Below are positions 1 through 8,563 of a stretch of DNA of 64,000 bases, piece after piece. A model generated the notes under the pieces. It was not told the origin of the DNA. It saw only the letters and a list, made by a program, of their open reading frames with translations, and made no database searches. The stretch comes from Marinomonas profundimaris. GTDB lineage: Bacteria > Pseudomonadota > Gammaproteobacteria > Pseudomonadales > Marinomonadaceae. The stretch's first letter is position 1, and each line of letters starts with the position of its first letter. The stretch spans positions 171,759-235,758 of the forward strand of contig NZ_AYOZ01000045.1 in assembly GCF_000508165.1 (NCBI RefSeq), in the 5' to 3' direction. A program made the translations under genes and the position numbers.

Positions 1-110
1 ATGCTTGAACATTATTCTTGCTACTTAAGTTATATTAAGAAAATTGCATTCCTATCCAGAGAATCTTCTATTAGACTCAATCATGTACAGTATTGTACGA
101 GCTCAAAAAA

Positions 111-140
111 AACCTCTTTAAGTTCCCGCTTAAAGAGGTT
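111..140 (-). terminator. Rho-independent terminator of the amino-acid transporter operon
   Basis: Perfect 12-bp stem (arms 111-122 and 129-140) with a 6-nt loop. Read on the minus strand it is followed by a run of eight T, so it ends the leftward transcript about 70 bp after the binding-protein gene. The plus strand lacks a T-run, so the direction is clear. Confidence 0.9.
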
Positions 141-213
141 AACTAGGTCTCAATCAAACACTTGCACACTTAAACTGACTATTTTTTAGTTGGTTTAAGT
201 GAGCCATTTCATA

Positions 214-1047
214 TTAGTTCAGTGGTTCAAAATCCAAATCTGCGATTTTTTGCACTTTATCGACACGTTTAATGCCATAAACCGTATCCACACCAATCCA
301 TGTGTCCCAAATTTTATCTATGGTGCCATCATTTTCCATGGCCATTAAAGCGGTATTCACTTTTGTATAAAACGCGGCTTCACCTTGGCGCATGCCAACT
401 CCTACTGGCTCTAATGCCATGGCATCGTCAATCATGGCCAACTCAACGCCGCTTTCTTTCGCGCTGCGGATTAAACTACGAGCGGTCATTCCATTGGTCA
501 CAACACCCAAGGATTTATTTTGTAAAACCGCTAGGTACGCAGAGCCCGTATCTTGGAAAGTTACCGGAGTCGCACCCGCTAAGCGAATGGATTGCTCCGA
601 TGTTGAGCCTTTCGTCGAGCTGAGTTTTTTACCGTTAAAGTAGTCTTTGGATTTGTTTGCCAATGGCGCTTTAACAACAAGGCGCTCACGGGCGATGTAA
701 TAAGGGTCACTAAATTGAATCTGCTCAGCACGTGTTTTTGTGTAGGCTAGATTCGCGATAACCACATCAACTCGACCTTGGCGAAGTTCAGGAATACGCG
801 CTTCAACAGAAAGAGGCTTGAGTTCTACTGGCACACCTAATTTGTCAGCAAGACCTTTGCACAAATCCGTATCCATACCGACTAATTGACGAGTCTCAGG
901 ATCTGGAGATGAAAACGGTGGCACATCGGCAAAGACACCACACACAAATTTGCCTTTACTTTGAATATCTGACCATTGATCGGCATGAGCCGCTGAAATG
1001 GCAAGCGTACTTAGGGCCAAGGTTGCTGTAATTGATTTAATTATCAT
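214..1047 (-). CDS. ABC transporter substrate-binding protein, family 3 (glutamate/polar amino acid type)
   Basis: Periplasmic binding protein of 277 aa for a polar amino acid uptake (PAAT) system. A signal peptide ends near residue 22 (AHA before DQW). The family 3 fold is clear: GKFVCGVFADVPPFS, then a GMDTDLCKGLADKLG stretch, then the DVVIANLAYTKTR segment and SDPYYIARERL. It is the last gene of the leftward permease-permease-ATPase-binding protein set, which also follows the 5-oxoprolinase genes, so glutamate, glutamine, pyroglutamate or a related acid is a likely ligand. The exact ligand cannot be read from sequence. Confidence 0.88.
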   Translation of the reverse strand: MIIKSITATLALSTLAISAAHADQWSDIQSKGKFVCGVFADVPPFSSPDPETRQLVGMDTDLCKGLADKLGVPVELKPLSVEARIPELRQGRVDVVIANLAYTKTRAEQIQFSDPYYIARERLVVKAPLANKSKDYFNGKKLSSTKGSTSEQSIRLAGATPVTFQDTGSAYLAVLQNKSLGVVTNGMTARSLIRSAKESGVELAMIDDAMALEPVGVGMRQGEAAFYTKVNTALMAMENDGTIDKIWDTWIGVDTVYGIKRVDKVQKIADLDFEPLN

Positions 1048-1119
1048 CGTTATGTTCCTTTTTTAGTTGGTTTAATTACATCGTTTTCAATACTTCACTT
1101 ACAAACTACTCTTGCTTTA

Positions 1120-1845
1120 CTAACCGCGAATATCACGAATAAAACTCTGCGCTCTAGGGTGCGTAGGGTTTTGGAAAAAAGTTTCTGGATCAGAGGTTTC
1201 CAATATTTTCCCTGCATCCATAAACCAAACTTTATCGGCCACTTCACGAGCGAAGTTCATCTCATGGGTGACGCACATCATGGTCATGCCTTCTTTTGCT
1301 AGCGACTTCATGACACTCAATACTTCACCGACCATTTCTGGATCAAGTGCACTGGTTGGTTCATCGAACAACATCGCAGGCGGCTCCATAGCCAGCGCTC
1401 TCGCAATCGCCACACGCTGTTGTTGGCCGCCTGATAGTTGATTCGGGTAGGCATTGGCCTTGTGAGACATACCCACCATGTCTAATAGCTCAAGGGCTTT
1501 GTTTTTAACATAAGAGGTGTTTAAGCCTTTTAATTTCAGTGGCGCTAACATGATGTTGTCCAACACCGACATGTGCGGGAATAAATTAAAATTCTGAAAG
1601 ACAAAACCCACTCGACTACGCAAGCTATTCAAGTTTGCATCAACACCATAAACATCATGGCCATTGTATAGAATTTGCCCACCTTGAATTTCTTCCAACC
1701 GATTTACGGTTCTAATTAACGTCGATTTACCTGAGCCTGATGGACCACAAACAACCACTACTTCGCCCTTTTTCACCTCAGCGTTTACATCTGCCAACGC
1801 TTGGTATTCGCCGTACCATTTATTTACTTTTGAAAAAACAATCAT
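1120..1845 (-). CDS. ABC transporter ATP-binding protein, polar amino acid type (GlnQ/GltL family)
   Basis: Cytoplasmic ATPase that drives the adjacent amino-acid importer. Walker [11 protein letters not shown]-loop FQNFNLFPH, signature [15 protein letters not shown], Walker [12 protein letters not shown] and the H-switch VTHEM are all present, and about 241 aa is normal for the family. I chose the ATG at 1845 because a GGTGA ribosome-binding site precedes it; an upstream TTG would add four residues. It lies 56 bp after the second permease and 72 bp before the binding protein gene. Confidence 0.9.
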   Translation of the reverse strand: MIVFSKVNKWYGEYQALADVNAEVKKGEVVVVCGPSGSGKSTLIRTVNRLEEIQGGQILYNGHDVYGVDANLNSLRSRVGFVFQNFNLFPHMSVLDNIMLAPLKLKGLNTSYVKNKALELLDMVGMSHKANAYPNQLSGGQQQRVAIARALAMEPPAMLFDEPTSALDPEMVGEVLSVMKSLAKEGMTMMCVTHEMNFAREVADKVWFMDAGKILETSDPETFFQNPTHPRAQSFIRDIRG

Positions 1846-1901
1846 ATCGTTCACCAATGTCTATTAATGTTAAGAAGTCGTTAGAAAGAAAGTGATTCAT
1901 C

Positions 1902-2618
1902 TTAGGTTGCCAGCAAATCACTGCCTTGCCGTTTCTTTTCGATACGACGTTCAAACCACTGAGCTAACTGAGTCAGACCAAAACACAAGATGTAATAGGT
2001 CACCGCCAAAATGAAATACACTTCAAAGGGTTTTACTAATAGCTGGTTATTGACTTGATTCGCAGCAAAGGTCATTTCTTGAGCATTAATAATGTAACCA
2101 AGCGAGGTTTCTTTAATAATCGAAATGAATTGACTGATTAAACTAGGTATCGAGTTATACAAAGCCTGAGGCAACAAGATAAAAAACATGGTTCGGAAGT
2201 AACCCAAACCCAACGCTCTGGAAGCCTCCACTTGGCCAGCTGGCAAAGATTGCAAGCCGCCTCTAACGATTTCACATAAATACGCGCTTTGATAAAGCAC
2301 TAAAGTGCATAACATAGTGGTAAAACCACCAATATTTCGGCCAATTAACGATGGCACTAAAAAATACGTCCAAAAGATAATCATGATCAGCGGAATACCA
2401 CGCATCACATACACCCAAACCGTAACGGGATGACGAAATATGCCAAAGGGAGACGTTCGTGCAATCGCTAACAGTACACTCAATGGAAAGGCAATAATTA
2501 ACGCCAAAGAAGCCAAAATTAAGGTGTTAACTAACCCACCTAAAGGACCATGCGGGTATTGACCAATCAGGAACAGCTCCCAATATTGACTTAAAATATC
2601 AATTACATTTGCAAACAT
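1902..2618 (-). CDS. ABC transporter permease, His/Glu/Gln/Arg/opine (HEQRO) family
   Basis: Integral inner-membrane subunit of 238 aa with about five hydrophobic segments and the EAA loop typical of PAAT permeases (GQVEASRALGLGYFRTMFFILLPQA). It starts 6 bp after the other permease gene and is clearly a paralogue of it, so the two probably form a heterodimeric channel. The C-terminus is basic (FERRIEKKR). Confidence 0.9.
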   Translation of the reverse strand: MFANVIDILSQYWELFLIGQYPHGPLGGLVNTLILASLALIIAFPLSVLLAIARTSPFGIFRHPVTVWVYVMRGIPLIMIIFWTYFLVPSLIGRNIGGFTTMLCTLVLYQSAYLCEIVRGGLQSLPAGQVEASRALGLGYFRTMFFILLPQALYNSIPSLISQFISIIKETSLGYIINAQEMTFAANQVNNQLLVKPFEVYFILAVTYYILCFGLTQLAQWFERRIEKKRQGSDLLAT

Positions 2619-2624
2619 AGTGGA

Positions 2625-3329
2625 TTACCTCGCATAAACTTTATTTAGTTTCTTCGCAAAAAGAGCCCCTGCAAACATAAGCAACAGCGAGAAAAACAGG
2701 TAAACCAAAGTAGCCACTAAATAGGACTGAAATGTGAGAAAAGTATAATTTTCGACTTCTCTCGTCGCATACGTGAGCTCAACTACTCCAATAGCCATTG
2801 CCAAACTGGTATTTTTGAACAACAACACAGTGTGATTAATCAGAGAAGGCAGCGAATTACGAATTCCTTGCGGCAATATGATGTAATACATAGAGCGTAA
2901 GTAACCAAACCCTAGTGCCCTAGATGCTTCTGTCTGACCACTGGATATGGCACGCATACCACTACGAATGTCTTCTGAAAAGTACGCCGCTTGACACAAC
3001 CCTAGTGCAACAGCGGCAAAAATAAATTCCGCATTTTGATCAACCAGCCACATCTGTAGTTCAAAAGGGAACAATGATGAGATACCGAAGTACCACAGCA
3101 TCAATTGCACAAGCGTTGGAATATTTCGGTGGTAAGACACATAGGCTGCCACCAAAGCAACCGCCACTTTATTATTGGTTAACCTGATAACCACCAAACT
3201 TAATGCTATGACCATTGCCAGTACCCAAGATAAAGCGGCAAGTTCGAGTGTCATCTTGATGCCGCGAATAATGATATCTAGGTAATCACCTTGAAGAACT
3301 TTTTCGAGACCTTGTGTAAACTGACTCAT
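2625..3329 (-). CDS. ABC transporter permease, HEQRO family (first of a pair)
   Basis: Integral membrane protein of 234 aa with the EAA loop GQTEASRALGFGYLRSMYYIILPQG near residue 150. It pairs with the next gene (6-bp gap) as the translocation channel for a polar amino acid. It is the first transporter gene, 82 bp after the SDR gene, so the transporter may be co-transcribed with the 5-oxoprolinase genes. Confidence 0.9.
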   Translation of the reverse strand: MSQFTQGLEKVLQGDYLDIIIRGIKMTLELAALSWVLAMVIALSLVVIRLTNNKVAVALVAAYVSYHRNIPTLVQLMLWYFGISSLFPFELQMWLVDQNAEFIFAAVALGLCQAAYFSEDIRSGMRAISSGQTEASRALGFGYLRSMYYIILPQGIRNSLPSLINHTVLLFKNTSLAMAIGVVELTYATREVENYTFLTFQSYLVATLVYLFFSLLLMFAGALFAKKLNKVYAR

Positions 3330-3411
3330 GTAGAATCCCTAATTATGTTTATCATTCTGCTGCTTCTAAACCTCTTTACTCAGCGTTTAAAAGCAGCGAC
3401 TTCAGAATTAA

Positions 3412-4158
3412 TTAAACATCGGTTGGTCGCGTCGTTTGCAACCCGCCAGGTACCTGCATGGTCGGCGTAATTTCCATATGACCGACGTTAACGGCAATGG
3501 GAGCATCAATCGCAAAAGCAATCGCATCGGCGATGTCTTTCGCAACAGGCAATTCATAGCCTTCAATGTAGTTTTTATAGGTGGCTTCTGAATCACCATG
3601 AACGTGAGCAAAAATATCGGTTGCCACCCGTCCTGGACAGATTTCTGTCACCCGCACTCGTTTACCAAATGCGTCAATTCGTAGTTGGCGAGAAAGCATG
3701 CTCACAGCGGATTTCGTCGCATGGTAAGTCGAGTTGCCGCCAAAGTTATAAGCGCCTGCGATAGAGCTGATGTTAATAATATGGCCACAATCGCGGGCAA
3801 CCATACCTGGTAGGGTTAATCGACAAAGCTGTAAAACAGCGCGCAGGTTCACATCAATCAGAGCATCAATTCCCTCCGCATCGGCTTTTAAGATAGAACC
3901 AGGGCGATCCACACCAGCACTGTTAACCAAAATATCAAACTCGTGTTCAAGACAAAGTGCCGTTAACTTCTCTAAATCCGTCACATCAAAAGCATGAGCA
4001 ATACAGCCGGTTTTTTTTGATAATTCCGCAAGCTTCTCTGCACTACGAGCAAGCGCATGCACTTCGATTCCTTCCTGAGTTAAACGCTCAACGGTAGCAG
4101 CACCAATGCCCGAAGATGCACCAGTAATTAAGGCTTTTTTGTAAGTTGAAAATGGCAT
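3412..4158 (-). CDS. SDR family NAD(P)-dependent oxidoreductase (YdfG-like)
   Basis: Short-chain dehydrogenase of 248 aa. The nucleotide-binding glycine motif TGASSGIGAAT is near residue 13, the NSAG motif near 81, and the catalytic Ser-Tyr-Lys set is visible as NISSIAG followed by YHATK. The length and the ICPGRV motif after the active site resemble the YdfG class that oxidises 3-hydroxy acids such as L-allo-threonine or serine with NADP. The substrate is not determined; its place between pxpA and the transporter suggests a hydroxy amino acid or its degradation product. Confidence 0.8.
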   Translation of the reverse strand: MPFSTYKKALITGASSGIGAATVERLTQEGIEVHALARSAEKLAELSKKTGCIAHAFDVTDLEKLTALCLEHEFDILVNSAGVDRPGSILKADAEGIDALIDVNLRAVLQLCRLTLPGMVARDCGHIINISSIAGAYNFGGNSTYHATKSAVSMLSRQLRIDAFGKRVRVTEICPGRVATDIFAHVHGDSEATYKNYIEGYELPVAKDIADAIAFAIDAPIAVNVGHMEITPTMQVPGGLQTTRPTDV

Positions 4159-4284
4159 GAAATGTTCCTTTTAAAATAAAGTATGAGTTGGCTGATTTAG
4201 GATGAATAGCCCATAATCCGCTCTTGTTAAATTCAATTTATAGGTAATTCAAAAAAATGGATAAGATGAATTGCGTGTCTAGCA

Positions 4285-4299
4285 ATAAGGTTGCCTTAT
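4285..4299. other. Small hairpin in the pxpA-SDR gap
   Basis: ATAAGG-TTG-CCTTAT, a 6-bp stem with a 3-nt loop, lies 21 bp downstream of pxpA. No T-run follows it on the minus strand, so it is not a convincing terminator; a processing site or partial attenuator is possible. The rest of the 162-bp gap (4159-4320) shows nothing recognisable. Confidence 0.35.
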
Positions 4300-4320
4300 G
4301 TTTAAAAAACACCTTATAAA

Positions 4321-5088
4321 TCAAATTCCTAATTTCGATAATGGCGTAATCACCCCACCATTTTCTTCAATATAATGGCGTATTTTTCCGGCTAAATTGA
4401 CGGCACCATCCGTATCACCATGCACCAAAATAGATCGTGCTGGCATGACGACTATTTCACCGTCATAGCAAGTGACTGTACCGTCGTTGAGTAGCTGATC
4501 AATTCGTTGCAGGACCTGTTTTTCATCCTTAATAACCGAGTTCGGCTTGCTCCTTGGCACTAATAAGCCCGATGCCTCATAAGCTCGATCCGCTAAAAAA
4601 GTAGTTTCAATTCTAAGGTTATGACGCTGAGCGGCACGCTCCATTGCCACACTAGAGGAAGAACTAATAATCAACTCAGAATCAAATTTTGCGACGATTT
4701 TAAGAAGCGCATCGGCCAGTTCATGATCGGAGGCGACTTGATTTCCCAACGCACCATGAAAACTCATATGCGTCAGCTTATGACCCTCCGTCCGAGCAAA
4801 ACCCGCGAGTGCGCCAAGCTGGTAAATCACCAGACTCTCTAATACCTCAAGCGGCAATGCTATTTTATTGCGACCAAAACCCTGAACATCATCAAACCCA
4901 ACATGTGCACCTAAATCTACGCCAGATACTTTTGTTGATCTGACAGTATTACGCATGATTAATGGATCTCCAGCATGGAACCCACAAGCCAGATTAGCGG
5001 ATGACAAAATGGGGATAAGTGCCGCGTCATCGCCCATGGTATAAGAGCCAAAGCCCTCCCCTAGGTCTGCATTTAAATCAATTTTCAT
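4321..5088 (-). CDS. pxpA: 5-oxoprolinase subunit PxpA (LamB/YcsF family)
   Basis: A 255-aa LamB/YcsF protein. It opens with the family hallmark IDLNADLGEGFGSYTMGDD and has the ACGFHAGDP motif near residue 35 and the GALGNQVASD and VHGDTDGAV motifs further on. PxpA acts with PxpB and PxpC in ATP-dependent cleavage of 5-oxoproline (pyroglutamate) to glutamate. The start codon overlaps the stop of the degenerate carrier-protein gene by four bases (ATGA), which indicates translational coupling. Confidence 0.92.
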   Translation of the reverse strand: MKIDLNADLGEGFGSYTMGDDAALIPILSSANLACGFHAGDPLIMRNTVRSTKVSGVDLGAHVGFDDVQGFGRNKIALPLEVLESLVIYQLGALAGFARTEGHKLTHMSFHGALGNQVASDHELADALLKIVAKFDSELIISSSSSVAMERAAQRHNLRIETTFLADRAYEASGLLVPRSKPNSVIKDEKQVLQRIDQLLNDGTVTCYDGEIVVMPARSILVHGDTDGAVNLAGKIRHYIEENGGVITPLSKLGI

Positions 5089-5549
5089 AACATAAAACCT
5101 AAATTTTGAGAGTCGTATTGAAAAAGTTCCGTGCCGTATTCCACAACTTGACCGTCTTGGATTTCTGCCAATTCAATGACCGATTTATTAACCGCACGTA
5201 CCGGTAACTGCAGTAAACCAACATGAATCGTGGCCAATAATTCTTCTGCTTCAACTTGTCTGGGGAAGCCTAACTCGCTATTAAAAAAGTGCAGTATCCC
5301 AACGGTTGGCGACACGATGGTCTCTTTAGCACGTTGGGATTTAAGGAGGTTATCTTGCTCAAAAACGGACATTTGCAACTCGGCTGGCAGTGTTTTTTCT
5401 GCAGCCATACGTTCGTTCTGATCACGTTTTAAATGAATGGACGTTAAACCATTCTCTAGCCGCAACTCAGTCAGATCAGAGCGGTTTAATAATGAACTCA
5501 AGGTTGTGATGAATTCGACATCAAGTTCCGAGGTATTTTTATCCATCAT
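5085..5549 (-). CDS. Degenerate biotin carboxyl carrier protein-like (biotinyl domain without biotinylation site)
   Basis: A 154-aa protein that aligns along its length with the AccB-like protein of the same operon. Residues 1-50 match the AccB N-terminal segment (LTELRLENGLTSIHLKR against LSELTYQEGEVSLTLHR), then comes a linker, then a lipoyl/biotinyl-like beta domain starting IVSPTVGILHFF. At the position of the EAMKM biotin site this protein reads HVGLLQ, so no lysine is available for biotin. It is coupled by overlaps both to pxpC (ATGATGA) and to pxpA (ATGA). A structural or regulatory subunit is likely; it cannot be a conventional carboxyl carrier. Confidence 0.75.
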   Translation of the reverse strand: MMDKNTSELDVEFITTLSSLLNRSDLTELRLENGLTSIHLKRDQNERMAAEKTLPAELQMSVFEQDNLLKSQRAKETIVSPTVGILHFFNSELGFPRQVEAEELLATIHVGLLQLPVRAVNKSVIELAEIQDGQVVEYGTELFQYDSQNLGFML

Positions 5550-6511
5550 ACGAATGCCTCCTGTAGTGAAATCATCTGCTTAACATCATCAAGATATCGT
5601 TTGTTTTGTTGCATGGCTGCCGCCGCGTCTTTAAGCGAAACCTCTTTAAAAACAATATGTTTCCCTATCGCTGCTTGCCCTATTCGCCAAAGATCAGCTT
5701 CAATTACCGTGCCAAACTTCGGATAGCCGCCTGAAGGTTGAGCATCACGCAGCTGAATAATAGGCTGGCCTCCCGGCGGAATCTGAATCACCCCCGGAAC
5801 GATACCGTGAGAAAGGGTTTCAATCGGCTTCTCAGGACGAATTTCCGTGCCGTGAAGACGATAGCCATAGCGGTTGCTCTGCGGCGTAACCTTCCAACGA
5901 TTGTTCCAAAAGAGTTCTTTCGCTTCCGTAGCGTATTCGTCGTATTCTGCTGCAGTAACAACACGCAGCTCGATGGTATTTTCCTGTTCAAAAGCCAGCG
6001 CGGATAACGGAGATGTCATACCAAAATCTAATGGGCGATTATCCGTTGCTTGGATGGCGGGTAAGCAATCACCTTTTTGCAACATACGCCCTTCCAATCC
6101 ACCAAATTCACCACGTAACTGCGTGCTTCTGGAACCTAAAACAATAGGTACATCAATCCCGCCACCTAATGCCAAATAGGCTCGACACCCTTTTTTTGGT
6201 TGATGAATGGTGAGCACTTGTCCGGCCTTAGCAGAGTACGCCCACCAAGTCGGTAACCTACTGTTATCTAGAGAAACCTCTCCTTCTGTTCCTGTAACGG
6301 AAAAGTCGCAGTCCTGCGTAAAACGCACTTTAAAAGGAAAAATAGGAATTTCAATGCTCGCTGAATTTTCAGGATTCCCCAACATGATATTAGCGGCGGC
6401 TAAGGAAAGCTGATCCATCGCACCAGCCGTACCCACGCCATACTGGCGCGACGTTAAGCGCCCAAAATCTTGCACAGTACAGAGTGCGGCAGAAGACATA
6501 ATTTCAATCAT
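5546..6511 (-). CDS. pxpC: 5-oxoprolinase subunit PxpC (KipA / AHS2 carboxyltransferase domain)
   Basis: About 321 aa from the ATG at 6511, which overlaps the pxpB stop by four bases; the upstream in-frame codons are disregarded. The allophanate hydrolase subunit 2 signature is visible: VQDFGRLTSRQYGVGTAGAMDQ near the start, YLALGGGIDVP, LGSRSTQLRGEFGG and PPGGQPIIQLRDAQPSGGYPK. It works with PxpB. The same AHS2 fold forms half of the carboxyltransferase domain of urea carboxylase, which matters here because a biotin carboxylase lies in the same operon. Confidence 0.92.
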   Translation of the reverse strand: MIEIMSSAALCTVQDFGRLTSRQYGVGTAGAMDQLSLAAANIMLGNPENSASIEIPIFPFKVRFTQDCDFSVTGTEGEVSLDNSRLPTWWAYSAKAGQVLTIHQPKKGCRAYLALGGGIDVPIVLGSRSTQLRGEFGGLEGRMLQKGDCLPAIQATDNRPLDFGMTSPLSALAFEQENTIELRVVTAAEYDEYATEAKELFWNNRWKVTPQSNRYGYRLHGTEIRPEKPIETLSHGIVPGVIQIPPGGQPIIQLRDAQPSGGYPKFGTVIEADLWRIGQAAIGKHIVFKEVSLKDAAAAMQQNKRYLDDVKQMISLQEAFV

Positions 6512-7176
6512 TGAATGATCTCCTCGACACAAAAACGGATATAGTCACCAGGACGGCATAAAGCAGGCGGCATTTTATTGACATCAAAAAACTGCATTTT
6601 GGTACGACCTATGGTGTTCCAACCACTTGGCCCTTGTGACGCGGAAACCCCGGTCTGTACACCACCGATAGACACAGCCCCACCAGGAAGATCAGTAATC
6701 GGTACTTGCCTTCTTGGCGTGGCCAAGGTTGAGTCCATCCCACCGAGATAACAAAAGCCGGGGTGACTCCCTAACGCATAAACTGGGTATAACGGAGCGG
6801 TATGACGACGCACAATTTCTTCTATCGATAAACCGGTATGCGTCACCACATCTTGCATGTGTGGCCCACACTCAGTTCCGCCATAAATCACCGGCAAATC
6901 AATTACCTTGCCATCTTTTTGAATGCCTTCCACATGACGCCAAGCGTCAAGCAATTTGGCTTTTATCGGTTCAATGTCCTCTGGCAATTCAAGATAGGTA
7001 ATCATGATGTTGTTCATACCGGGAATCGCTTCTAATACATTCGGCCAACTTTCGACTTGCTCCGCTAACCCCCAGATTTTTTGCTGGGTTTCAAGCTGCA
7101 ATGGCGCAGGGGCTTGCAGCAAAATGCCAGACGTTCCTAACAAGCTAATGAAAGGCTGTTCTTCATTGGCAATCAT
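6508..7176 (-). CDS. pxpB: 5-oxoprolinase subunit PxpB (KipI / AHS1 domain)
   Basis: 222 aa with the allophanate hydrolase subunit 1 signature: VIYGGTECGPHMQDVV near residue 97, then YPVYALGSHPGFCYLGGMD, TPRRQVPITDLPGGAVSIGG and ASQGPSGWNTIGRT. It partners PxpC in 5-oxoproline opening. The start codon overlaps the accC stop (ATGA) and the stop overlaps the pxpC start, so stoichiometric expression with the biotin carboxylase is expected. Confidence 0.92.
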   Translation of the reverse strand: MIANEEQPFISLLGTSGILLQAPAPLQLETQQKIWGLAEQVESWPNVLEAIPGMNNIMITYLELPEDIEPIKAKLLDAWRHVEGIQKDGKVIDLPVIYGGTECGPHMQDVVTHTGLSIEEIVRRHTAPLYPVYALGSHPGFCYLGGMDSTLATPRRQVPITDLPGGAVSIGGVQTGVSASQGPSGWNTIGRTKMQFFDVNKMPPALCRPGDYIRFCVEEIIQ

Positions 7177-8540
7177 GATGTGACCTCCTTGGCATCACCC
7201 GATGGGCTCAAAAGTTTTTCTAAATAATGGATATCCACACTACTCGACCGTATCGAAGGGTCATCCAACAATGTTTGGTGCAACGGAATATTGGATAGAA
7301 TGCCACTTAAGTGTGTTTCTCTTAATGCTAAGCGCATTTTGGCAAACGCCTCGTCACGGTCTTTGCCATGGGTAATGATTTTCGCCACCATAGAATCGTA
7401 ATAAGGTGAAATCACTGCACCGCTATGAATGTGTGTATCAACCCGCACACCCAAACCACCCGGCGCCTCCCAACCCGTAATCTTGCCAGGTGTTGGCACA
7501 AAGGAATCGGGATCTTCGGCGTTGATTCGACACTCCAGCGAGTGACCTTTGCATTCAACATCGGCTTGCTCTAATGGCAGTTTTTCACCTTGAGCGATTT
7601 GAATTTGTAATTGGACAATGTCTAGTCCTGTGGTCATTTCCGTCACCGGATGTTCAACCTGTATACGGGTATTCATTTCGATGAAATAGAACTCGTCATC
7701 TTCATAAAGAAATTCAAAGGTTCCCGCACCTTGATAACCGATTGCCATACAAGCCTGTGCACATCGGTCACCTACTCTTGCTAACAGTTCACTGTCTACA
7801 TTCGGAGCAGGCGCTTCTTCTAACACCTTTTGATGACGACGCTGTAATGAACAATCACGACTTCCAAGCCAAATGGCGTTGCCATGAGAATCACTCACTA
7901 CCTGAATTTCGATGTGCCTTGGGTGTTGTAAGAACTTTTCCAGATACACTTCCGGATTACCGAAGGTTTTACGGGCTTCTTCTTGTGTGAGCTTCACCGC
8001 TGACAGCAATTCACTAGAGTCATGAACGATTCGCATACCACGGCCACCACCACCTGCGGAGGCTTTTATAATGACAGGAAAGCCGATGTTTTCTGCGATT
8101 GTCTGTAAACTCGATTCGTCTGAGCCTAGTGCACCTTTTGAACCGGGTACACAGGGAACGTTGCTCGCCAACATGGCATTACGTGCGGCAATTTTGTCAC
8201 CCATAACACGGATATTTTCTGGCGAAGGACCAATAAAAATCAGTCCGGCTTGCATCACTTTTTCTGCGAACCCTGCATTTTCGGACAAAAAACCATAACC
8301 AGGATGAATTGCTTGCGCGCCAGAAACCTTGGCAACACCCAATAAAGCCGCTTGATTCATGTAACTCTTGGTCGAATTCGCAGGACCAATACAATAAGCT
8401 TCATCTGCCAACGCCACGTAACTGGCGTCTTTATCGGCCGTTGAATACACAACCACCGTGGCTAGATCGAGCGCCTTACAAGCCCGCAAAACCCTTAACG
8501 CAATCTCGCCTCGGTTCGCTATTAGCACTTTGTTAAACAT
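7173..8540 (-). CDS. accC: Biotin carboxylase (AccC family)
   Basis: 455-aa ATP-grasp enzyme that carboxylates biotin with bicarbonate and ATP. The N-terminal domain (NKVLIANRGEIALRVLRACK), glycine-rich ATP loop (KASAGGGGRGMRI), MNTRIQVEHPVTE active-site stretch and the C-terminal RINAEDP motif are all intact. Because it is fused by a four-base overlap to pxpB and preceded by its own carrier protein, it is probably a dedicated subunit of the AHS1/AHS2 enzyme and not the housekeeping acetyl-CoA carboxylase subunit, although this is inference. Confidence 0.92.
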   Translation of the reverse strand: MFNKVLIANRGEIALRVLRACKALDLATVVVYSTADKDASYVALADEAYCIGPANSTKSYMNQAALLGVAKVSGAQAIHPGYGFLSENAGFAEKVMQAGLIFIGPSPENIRVMGDKIAARNAMLASNVPCVPGSKGALGSDESSLQTIAENIGFPVIIKASAGGGGRGMRIVHDSSELLSAVKLTQEEARKTFGNPEVYLEKFLQHPRHIEIQVVSDSHGNAIWLGSRDCSLQRRHQKVLEEAPAPNVDSELLARVGDRCAQACMAIGYQGAGTFEFLYEDDEFYFIEMNTRIQVEHPVTEMTTGLDIVQLQIQIAQGEKLPLEQADVECKGHSLECRINAEDPDSFVPTPGKITGWEAPGGLGVRVDTHIHSGAVISPYYDSMVAKIITHGKDRDEAFAKMRLALRETHLSGILSNIPLHQTLLDDPSIRSSSVDIHYLEKLLSPSGDAKEVTS

Positions 8541-8563
8541 ATAACCCCCTTAAAAATATCGAC

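Noticed and set aside
1..189. Rightward 62-aa open frame at the window start
   Set aside because: It runs through the terminator hairpin at 111-140, has no family features, and its composition is that of non-coding AT-rich DNA.
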